Part shown: one piece after another, positions 57,358 through 64,000 of the stretch | How positions within the stretch are numbered: the stretch's first letter is position 1 | How the letters are laid out: the number at the start of each line of letters is the position of its first letter | Source: Haemonchus contortus | Lineage: Eukaryota > Nematoda > Chromadorea > Rhabditida > Trichostrongylidae | NCBI GenBank assembly: GCA_000469685.2 | Contig: LS997564.1 | Span: 19,161,615 to 19,225,614 of the forward strand | Reading direction: 5' to 3' | DNA length: 64,000 nucleotides | Program-made: the position numbers and the translations under genes | Notes under the pieces: model-generated | Database searches by the model: none | The model's input: the letters and a program-made list of their open reading frames with translations, nothing else | What the model was told of the DNA's origin: nothing

Positions 57358-60300
57358 TCGACACTGGGTCGCAGCTAACCATCATGCCACTAAGCTTCTT
57401 GCTTAAAGCGAAAAAAGCAGGAGCAGATGTCGACACCCTCTGTAAAGAGGTAAAATCCCGGGATATGGAAGTCTTTGATGCTTCAGGAAACCTGATGAGT
57501 TTCCTAGGATGCATGGAGACGGAACTGAAACTCCTTGGAGGAGGGACAAGCCTCGTCCAAATGCACGTAAAGCGACTTAAAGATGAAGTCTTGCTTCTAG
57601 GAACAAACGCTTTGGAGGCGCTCGGGATAAAAATACTGATCTCAACGCAAAATGAAACACAAATTGATTCTGACAAGACGGGGGGCGCACAGGGAAAGAA
57701 CCGCCAGAGTCGGAATTCAAACATCCCACAAAAAGCGCTTATGGCCGTCGTAGCAAAGAGGTCATATGTAAAACCAAAAACTTGTAGTAGAGTACAAGTG
57801 AGATGCGGACAGCATTCAAAAGATGCAGTCCTGTGGTCACACAACCGCTTGGTCGAGAGTGGGGTGTGCTCAGTATCCGAAAAAGGAGTGGCTGAAGTGC
57901 CAGTCTTTAACAATCTCGATGAGCCGGTAATCTTCAAAGAAGGAGAAACAATCGGCGAGTGGTCGCAACACAAATGGGTGGATCCTCGACTTGTAGATGC
58001 CAAATCAGACATGCTGGAGTTGTCGAAAGAGCATACTACAGAGGGAAGGATGAAGATGCTCCTTGACCATCTAAGCGCGAACAAGAAATCTGGACAGCTC
58101 TCGCAGAAGTTGAGAATGTTAGTCCAGGAGTTCGCCGATGTATTTGCTGTTAGCGACCACGAACTAACGCAAACCGACTTGGTTCAGCACGATATCGACA
58201 CAGGAAACACAAAGCCAATAAAGCAGAAAGTCCGCCCGGTTCCGCGAGGAGTCCAACCGGAATTCAAAGCAATACTGAGCGACTTGGAAGCTAGAGGCGT
58301 TATTGCAAAGTCCAATTCAGACTGGGCGTCTCCTGTTGTCTTGGTGCAAAAGAAGGACAAAACATGGAGACTCTGCATCGATTACAGAGTACTCAACAAA
58401 CATACTAAACAAGATTCCTATCCGTTGCCGACGATCGACACGGTACTGCAAAGTCTGACAGGCAAGAAATATTTCAGTACCCTCGACATGGCATCTGGTT
58501 ACTGGCAGGTAAAGCTTAGCAGTGACGCACAAAGAAAGAGCGCGTTCACTACTCCAGAAGGCCTGTTTGAGTTCAAAGTCCTGCCATTTGGATTGAGCAC
58601 GTCCCCAGCCATATTCCAAAGGTTGATGGATATGGTTCTATCTGAATTGAAAGGGGATGAAGTTTTTGTATATATTGACGACATACTGGTAGCAACTGAG
58701 AGTGAGGAAAGGCATCTGGAAGTGCTAAGAAAAGTGTTCCTTGCTTTTCGGAAAGCTAACCTGAAACTGAAATCCAAGAAATGCACACTGCTCGAGAATA
58801 ACGTGGCATTCTTAGGACATGTTCTGGACGAAGGTGGTGTAAAGACCGATCTAGAGAAGGTCGGAAAAGTGAGAAACTATCCTCGTCCGAATAACATTGC
58901 AGAACTACGCACATTCCTTGGCATGTGTGGCTACTATAGGAAATTTATCCTTAACTTTTCGAAGATTGCAAAGAGCCTTTTCGAGCTGACGAGCTCGCGC
59001 GTGCCTTTCTGTTGGAAGGATGAGCACGACAAAGCTTTTCAAAACTTGAAAAATGCAATCACGAGGGCTCCGGTGCTAGGCCAGCCAAATGTGGAAGCGG
59101 CCCGATCGGGCGAAAGGCCCTATATCATATACACTGACGCAAGCACTCACGGAGTGGGCGCTGTCCTCTGTCAGGAAGGCGATGACAAGATGATCCATCC
59201 GTTGTATTTTGCCTCAAAAAGGCTATCCAAAGCGGAAGAACGGTATCATGTCACCGATCTCGAAGCATTAGCTATAGTTTTCGCATTGAAAAAATTTCAC
59301 TTCTTTGTGTTCGGTGTGAAAACCATAGTGCGCACAGACCATCAACCACTCACAACTCTGTTTAAGCGATCCAATGTTTCACCGAGAGTGATACGATGGG
59401 CCCTGGAAGTGCAGTCGTACCAGCTGGAGATCGAATACGTCAAAGGCGAAGCCAATCGCGTAGCCGATGCGTTATCAAGAGGAATGACCGAAAGCGTAGA
59501 GGCCCAACAAGATAACGTAGAGCTCGTCAAAGTCGTAAACTCGGTGCAAACCGAGAAAAGCTGGTTCGAAGAGCTGCAGCAAGACCCAGACTACGGGTGC
59601 TTGATAGTAAAGCTACAGCAGGGAAAAGACCTCGATGAAGTAAGACTGCCGAGGCATGAAAAAACCTTCCGTGTAGCCGATTTCTGCATCCATCAGAACA
59701 ACTTATGCTTGATCCTCGAAGACGGTACAGTTGCAAAGGTAGTTCCACGCTCAAGAAGGCGCGCAGTATTCGATGAGGCACATTCAGGAGTGCTGGCAGG
59801 GCACTTTAATGCCCGAAAAATCTTCCAGAGACTCAGGAGAGAAGTCTTTTGGGAAGGGATGCGCCAAGATTGGTGGTCGAGATTCGCATTGTGGTGTAAA
59901 CAGTGCCGTGACTGTTTTCTGACAAACAATCGAAAAGATTGCGTCCCACCACTGAAGCCGTTTCTCGTGACGAAACCATTTGAGGTCATAGGAGTTGACG
60001 TGCTAGAAGTCGGGTTGTCGTCAAGCGGCAACAGATACTTAGTTGTTGTGATTGACCACTTCTCTAAGTGGCTAGCAGCCTATCCAACCCCGGCAAAGTC
60101 GGCGGAAGATATAGCCCGATTAGTGTTTGGCAGATGGATCTGTGAAGGAGGCAGGTGGCCAAAAACTATATTATCGGATCAAGGAAAAGAATTTGAGAAC
60201 GATGTGATGGAGGCACTTTGCCGAGTTGCAGGAATATCACAGACATTCACGAAGGGATACAATCCCCGCGAAAACGGTGTAACGGAAAGAGCCAACCAAA

Positions 60301-62078
60301 CACTGTTAAGGATGCTGAAGAAGCGAGGTGGAATAACAGCGGAATGGGACAAAATGATACCGAACGTCACGTATGCGTATAATGTAAGCCCGCATACAGC
60401 CACGGGCGAGAGTCCATTTTTCGCTCTCTATGGGTTTGACCCCGTATATCCATCAAATGTGATACCTGCGAGCGAAATATCGCCTTATCGAATAGATATA
60501 GACGATTATCGTTCCGAATTGATGTCTGGAATGAAGCTAACGCAAGACCTCATAAAGGAAAATGCCGAGAGCTACAGAAATAAGATGAAAAAACAGTACG
60601 ATAAAAGACTAGACGTGGACTCTAGTAAGCTCCCCAAGGTCGGAGAGAGAGTGTTTTTGAAAATGCCCGCTGAAAAAGGCAAATCAGCACACCCAAAGCT
60701 AATCCACCCTTGGGCAGGCCCATATCGCGTCATAGAAGTTAGCGATAACTCTGCACTAATAACAGAGATAGGGGGAAAAGCGGAACCATTGAGGGTTCAA
60801 CATGATCTCCTTCGGAGAATACCTGCGTATATTGATGATACGCCTATGCAAACAAAGACCAAGAGAAAAGTGAGAAGAAAAAGAGAAACAGTAATGGTGC
60901 ATAGCGTTAACATCGGTGAGGGATGTCGTTTCAGGCGCTACCCGAAGCAGCTCATTTTGACAGATGACGTCACACATCCCCTCCATGTGAAATTCTTGTG
61001 CCATGAGAAGGCATACGCGAAGCCGCCCGGAGACTTCAATGGATTTCGTCTCTCGGTGCCATGTCCTTTGATGACGGACGCACAAGCGACACGTCTGGAC
61101 AACGTACTGAAAGGCCTACCAGTGCACATGCAAGGAATACGATTCGACAATGTGTACCGATTGGCTCAGCTAGTGGAAGTCTGGCTGCAAGACAACCTGA
61201 CGGAGCGAGAGAAACTTGTGGAAATGGTAAAGAAAGCCAATGAAATTTCAGCAGAAGCGCTGGCAGTCGCTTTATTGTACTACAGAGGGAACTGTTTGCA
61301 TTTTCAAATCAGCGAGGAGAAACTCGAGCCCTCTGATTTCTACCACGAAAATATTCGATCGTGCGGAAGATTGAGCGCAATATTCCAGAATGCCATGAGC
61401 CTTATTTACGGCAAGAACTGGGAAGGTCCATGGGAAAAACCAAGGCGCTCACAGTTACTGTTCGTTCCGAAGAATCTGGAAAACATCCTCAAGTGCCTGC
61501 CGGAGAGCGTCAAAGGCGTCATTTACGACAACGACTCCATACCGCCCCCGGATGACAAGAGCGATGTGTTGATGATAATAGGAAAAAGTTTCTCGGACAA
61601 AGAAACAAGTCTACACGTGTTACGACCATGGCTAGATAGCTTGAGATCGATGGACGTGAATCTCGCCGTTGGAATGGCACCACGAGAGCACAATTCCGAA
61701 GCGAATATCCGCATGTGGGACCATGCAGCCTCAAACGTCTCAGTCGTTCTCAGCACCATAACTCCGTTTAAGGATGTCAAGTTTTTCGGGAAAGACGCCC
61801 CACCAGAGGAATGGGATAATCCCATACGATGCCTCGGAAGCGACCCCTATGATTATAATGATATAATCGGACGCTTCAAGATTCGTCTCTGGTATGAGAA
61901 GCTGCGCAAATTTTGGATACCCCAATGGCCAGAGCCTAGCAATGAGGAGGAAGACGGGAAGACCGTCAGCCGTCGCAAAAGAAGCGCCAATCCGGAATCT
62001 GGTCAAGGCAGAAATATGCCTAAGCGCGGACGTTTTCACCACCATGGTCGACATGAGACACGTGAGTTTTTAAAGTAA
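57297..62078 (+). CDS. pol: Retrotransposon Pol (PR-RT-RH-IN plus C-terminal extension)
   Basis: The frame is open from 57297; the first ATG is at 57330, giving 1582 residues, and numbering below starts there. Aspartic protease: AMIDTGSQLTIMP with DTG at 11-13, so the N-terminal strand must come from upstream sequence made by -1 frameshifting out of gag. Reverse transcriptase about 320-500: SDWASPVVLVQKKD, LDMASGYWQV, YIDD at 448-451. RNase H about 598-720: YTDAS with Asp 603, RTDHQPL. Integrase: HX6H from 818 and CKQCRDC, catalytic Asp 890, Asp 950 and Glu 986 (D-35 residues-E). From about 1185 a further ~390 residues follow, rich in charged residues with two RRKR clusters, no signal peptide and no membrane segment, so not an obvious envelope. 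All catalytic residues seen are intact. Confidence 0.93.
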   Translation, partial: PNRPEAYGQAAMSGARTPAMIDTGSQLTIMPLSFLLKAKKAGADVDTLCKEVKSRDMEVFDASGNLMSFLGCMETELKLLGGGTSLVQMHVKRLKDEVLLLGTNALEALGIKILISTQNETQIDSDKTGGAQGKNRQSRNSNIPQKALMAVVAKRSYVKPKTCSRVQVRCGQHSKDAVLWSHNRLVESGVCSVSEKGVAEVPVFNNLDEPVIFKEGETIGEWSQHKWVDPRLVDAKSDMLELSKEHTTEGRMKMLLDHLSANKKSGQLSQKLRMLVQEFADVFAVSDHELTQTDLVQHDIDTGNTKPIKQKVRPVPRGVQPEFKAILSDLEARGVIAKSNSDWASPVVLVQKKDKTWRLCIDYRVLNKHTKQDSYPLPTIDTVLQSLTGKKYFSTLDMASGYWQVKLSSDAQRKSAFTTPEGLFEFKVLPFGLSTSPAIFQRLMDMVLSELKGDEVFVYIDDILVATESEERHLEVLRKVFLAFRKANLKLKSKKCTLLENNVAFLGHVLDEGGVKTDLEKVGKVRNYPRPNNIAELRTFLGMCGYYRKFILNFSKIAKSLFELTSSRVPFCWKDEHDKAFQNLKNAITRAPVLGQPNVEAARSGERPYIIYTDASTHGVGAVLCQEGDDKMIHPLYFASKRLSKAEERYHVTDLEALAIVFALKKFHFFVFGVKTIVRTDHQPLTTLFKRSNVSPRVIRWALEVQSYQLEIEYVKGEANRVADALSRGMTESVEAQQDNVELVKVVNSVQTEKSWFEELQQDPDYGCLIVKLQQGKDLDEVRLPRHEKTFRVADFCIHQNNLCLILEDGTVAKVVPRSRRRAVFDEAHSGVLAGHFNARKIFQRLRREVFWEGMRQDWWSRFALWCKQCRDCFLTNNRKDCVPPLKPFLVTKPFEVIGVDVLEVGLSSSGNRYLVVVIDHFSKWLAAYPTPAKSAEDIARLVFGRWICEGGRWPKTILSDQGKEFENDVMEALCRVAGISQTFTKGYNPRENGVTERANQTLLRMLKKRGGITAEWDKMIPNVTYAYNVSPHTATGESPFFALYGFDPVYPSNVIPASEISPYRIDIDDYRSELMSGMKLTQDLIKENAESYRNKMKKQYDKRLDVDSSKLPKVGERVFLKMPAEKGKSAHPKLIHPWAGPYRVIEVSDNSALITEIGGKAEPLRVQHDLLRRIPAYIDDTPMQTKTKRKVRRKRETVMVHSVNIGEGCRFRRYPKQLILTDDVTHPLHVKFLCHEKAYAKPPGDFNGFRLSVPCPLMTDAQATRLDNVLKGLPVHMQGIRFDNVYRLAQLVEVWLQDNLTEREKLVEMVKKANEISAEALAVALLYYRGNCLHFQISEEKLEPSDFYHENIRSCGRLSAIFQNAMSLIYGKNWEGPWEKPRRSQLLFVPKNLENILKCLPESVKGVIYDNDSIPPPDDKSDVLMIIGKSFSDKETSLHVLRPWLDSLRSMDVNLAVGMAPREHNSEANIRMWDHAASNVSVVLSTITPFKDVKFFGKDAPPEEWDNPIRCLGSDPYDYNDIIGRFKIRLWYEKLRKFWIPQWPEPSNEEEDGKTVSRRKRSANPESGQGRNMPKRGRFHHHGRHETREFLK

Positions 62079-62104
62079 AACGAGTGAAGAGACCACTCTT
62101 TTTC

Positions 62105-62115
62105 AACCCGGGGGA
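62105..62115 (+). promoter_or_regulatory. Polypurine tract (short)
   Basis: The sequence just before the 3' LTR is AACCCGGGGGA; the usable purine run is only GGGGGA (62110-62115), short for plus-strand priming but in the expected place. Confidence 0.5.
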
Positions 62116-62676
62116 TGTTAGGAAAGGGGTCAAATAATCAATTCTTGACCTATCAATAATCCATTGCAGATATTGCGCGGGAAAGTGGCGTTGAGCGAAA
62201 GCCACGTGCAGAGGCAGCCAGTCGACGTCTCGCAACCCCAACAACCAGCCCACCGCTCCTCCCATAAGGAAAGGAACCCCTCCGGCACTGAACCCCCTAG
62301 GTTCCCCTTCATTTGTTTTGCCTCATTCGTTTTTTTGGGAATCGAATAGCGGTTCCTAATCTTCTATTTCTCAGAAATAGTTGTTCCTTGTTCGCTTTTA
62401 TTCTTTTGAACCTCCTCTACCACAACCTCGTTTGGAAGTACCCCAAAACGCTACCTCCACATTGTTGTGTCATTTACTGTTTGTTCTTTTTTTGTGTTGC
62501 GATAATTCTTTTTGGTTGTTTACGAGCTGTCACTCGAGAGTTTTGTTATTTTAGACGCGTAACCGAAATGCAATAAAAAAAGGTTGCATACGGATTTGAC
62601 GTTGATCGATTAATCGGGTAATAACCACGTGATTACTTTGGACCGTACTGCCTGGAAAGAGCGGGCAATACCGACT
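62116..62676 (+). repeat. 3' LTR
   Basis: 561 bases, aligned base for base with 54894-55454 at an offset of 7222; single difference T at 62418 (G at 55196). Poly(A) signal AATAAA at 62572-62577. Confidence 0.95.
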
Positions 62677-64000
62677 CATCAACCTAATACAATTTTGAGA
62701 GTTGAAATTCCTTAGAGTTGTAGACCATGATTAGAAATATTGCTTGTCACTCATGCTTTGGAGTACGGTAGCCAAACTGCTTACACAGATTACCTTATTT
62801 AGGTAGTTGGAGTGAACCTTAAAGATTACGTTCTGTGTTGAAACACCCAACTTCAATTCTTTTATTACAATCACGGGAATATCGTGCGAACGAATAATTC
62901 GCGTTGTCAAAGACAGATAGATTTCATGAAAGAATGAATTCAATCCCATAGAATTGTTATCGAATCACCACTGATTGTTGAAGAACAATTAATACCACAA
63001 TGTTTTACAAGAAAAATTATAGAAAAATTACAATTTTCACAAAAACACAAAATCAAAGTTGTCATTGCGGGGAAATCCAATGAGTACGGATGTAATCATT
63101 TGGCTTAGCCGACATATAGGACACTAACTATCCGAGTACAAAGGTAGAATGTGCTTATGCATAAAAACACCCCTTTGATGGGGTTGGGGGTTGGGGCAGA
63201 TTGTATCGAAGGATTCAAAAGAGCTGTAACAAGGAGTTCCAGGAAGCCACATAGTTTCCTGGGCAGGTACCCAATAACCTTTTCTTCACGTAGTCCACAA
63301 TCCATTCATTTCTTCTTACCTAGGGTTGCTCTGGGTGGTCTCACCGCTTCTGGTTCAAGATAAGTGATATTTTGGACCACTTACTAGTAAACAACGATCT
63401 CAGAACAGAAACGATTTCATCATAAAAGAGTAAGGGCGCTACGTTTCATAAAACCCTGCCAACAATATTATAATGCGTAGAAATACTTTTGGCTTCATCT
63501 GGCTCAGTTACGGGATCTCCCCATTGAGGATTCCATCCGGAATCCCAGTCACGTTTCAAAAGCGTAGGTGGCCTATACCATGAATTGTGGTGAGAAGGCG
63601 ATGTAAAAGTCGTTTTTTTTGCTTCCGGGTAGTTTTGGTACCTAAGAGGGTAGATGACCCGACCGTCCTATGGGTATCGGCTTGGGTATCAATCCCCGCA
63701 TCATAGGTTCGATAGTGCGTCACTTTGCTCTCTCTCCCGCTTGGTCACCGCTTTGCTAAGGTTGGTTGGTTACAGAACTCTAGAATCCGTCGAAAAAGTT
63801 GAACGAAGAATGGATTTCCGCACAGAGACATCTAATTTGTACAATACTAGTGACCAGTTCAATGAACGATATACTAGGTATAGAAAGATCAGTGTGAGAG
63901 ATGATTTTGGTAGTCATCAGATCACTATGGCGCATTGCCGATCTTTGAACGCATGGATGTCAACGGCTAGATCAGCAAGAACCTACAAAAAAGATAAAAA
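62677..64000. other. Right flank, nothing recognised
   Basis: No exon chain, domain or terminal repeat was recognised. Only short open frames are present. Confidence 0.4.

Larger units (their letters stand above)
54894..62676 (+). mobile_element. Full-length Ty3/Gypsy LTR retrotransposon
   Basis: A 7783-bp element with two 561-bp LTRs, a TGG-starting primer-binding site right after the 5' LTR, gag, a pol with protease-RT-RNase H-integrase order (diagnostic of Ty3/Gypsy), a long C-terminal pol extension, and a short purine run before the 3' LTR. The two LTRs differ only at 55196 (G) versus 62418 (T), so the insertion is recent on an evolutionary scale. It looks related to the nematode Cer1 type. 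No 4-6-bp target-site duplication is visible. Confidence 0.95.

Noticed and set aside
60880..62078. Envelope gene of an endogenous retrovirus
   Set aside because: No signal peptide, fusion-peptide-like stretch or transmembrane segment; the frame is continuous with pol.
1..64000. CRISPR array or bacterial operon
   Set aside because: No regularly spaced repeats with unique spacers and no ribosome-binding-site-led gene runs; all genes are spliced.

Overview
The window looks like nuclear DNA of a nematode, most likely a clade V (strongylid or other rhabditid) worm. The reasons are: small exons with TTTCAG-type acceptors and GTAAG/GTGAG donors, long repeat-filled introns, an AF10 protein closest in memory to C. 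elegans ZFP-1, Tc1/mariner elements, a Cer1-like Ty3/Gypsy element and tRNA-derived SINE-like repeats. Species and all similarity statements come from reading the sequence; no database was searched. No bacterial, CRISPR or operon-type bacterial structure is present.

Layout. About 1-7.5 kb holds no gene that I can support, but from 4 kb it is dense in dispersed, tandem and inverted repeats, including a palindrome of two tRNA-like sequences. About 7.5-12.4 kb (minus strand) is a dephospho-CoA kinase gene (DCAKD/CoaE family) with a mariner element and a SINE in its first intron. Its second exon carries three homopolymer-length discrepancies. 13.3-24.7 kb (minus) is a complete 12-exon model for the AF10/ZFP-1 chromatin protein: PHD and extended PHD fingers at the N-terminus, leucine zipper and poly-Q at the C-terminus, and a 6.1-kb intron between the two halves with a GC-rich block that may be an internal promoter. 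24.7-35.2 kb has no recognisable gene. 35.2-37.1 kb (minus) is a NUDT19-type Nudix hydrolase that lacks only its first exon. 37.1-41.4 kb is mostly unexplained. 41.4-49.6 kb (minus) is an EXO70 (exocyst subunit 7) gene with a second mariner and another SINE in introns. 49.6-53.6 kb is intergenic with small repeats and a hairpin pair. 53.6-54.7 kb is a decayed, internally deleted Tc1/mariner-type (DD37D/maT-like) copy. 54,894-62,676 is a full-length Ty3/Gypsy retrotransposon with 561-bp LTRs that differ at one base and open gag and pol frames. The rest (62.7-64 kb) is unexplained.

Working together. All four host genes are on the minus strand and are housekeeping or chromatin functions with no obvious pathway link, except that the CoA-making kinase and the Nudix hydrolase (a family that includes CoA diphosphatases) act at opposite ends of CoA turnover. 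The notable biology is in the mobile DNA: a probably young Gypsy element with an unexplained ~390-residue C-terminal pol extension, two mariners with perfect inverted repeats but dead transposases, and SINE-like tRNA-derived families.
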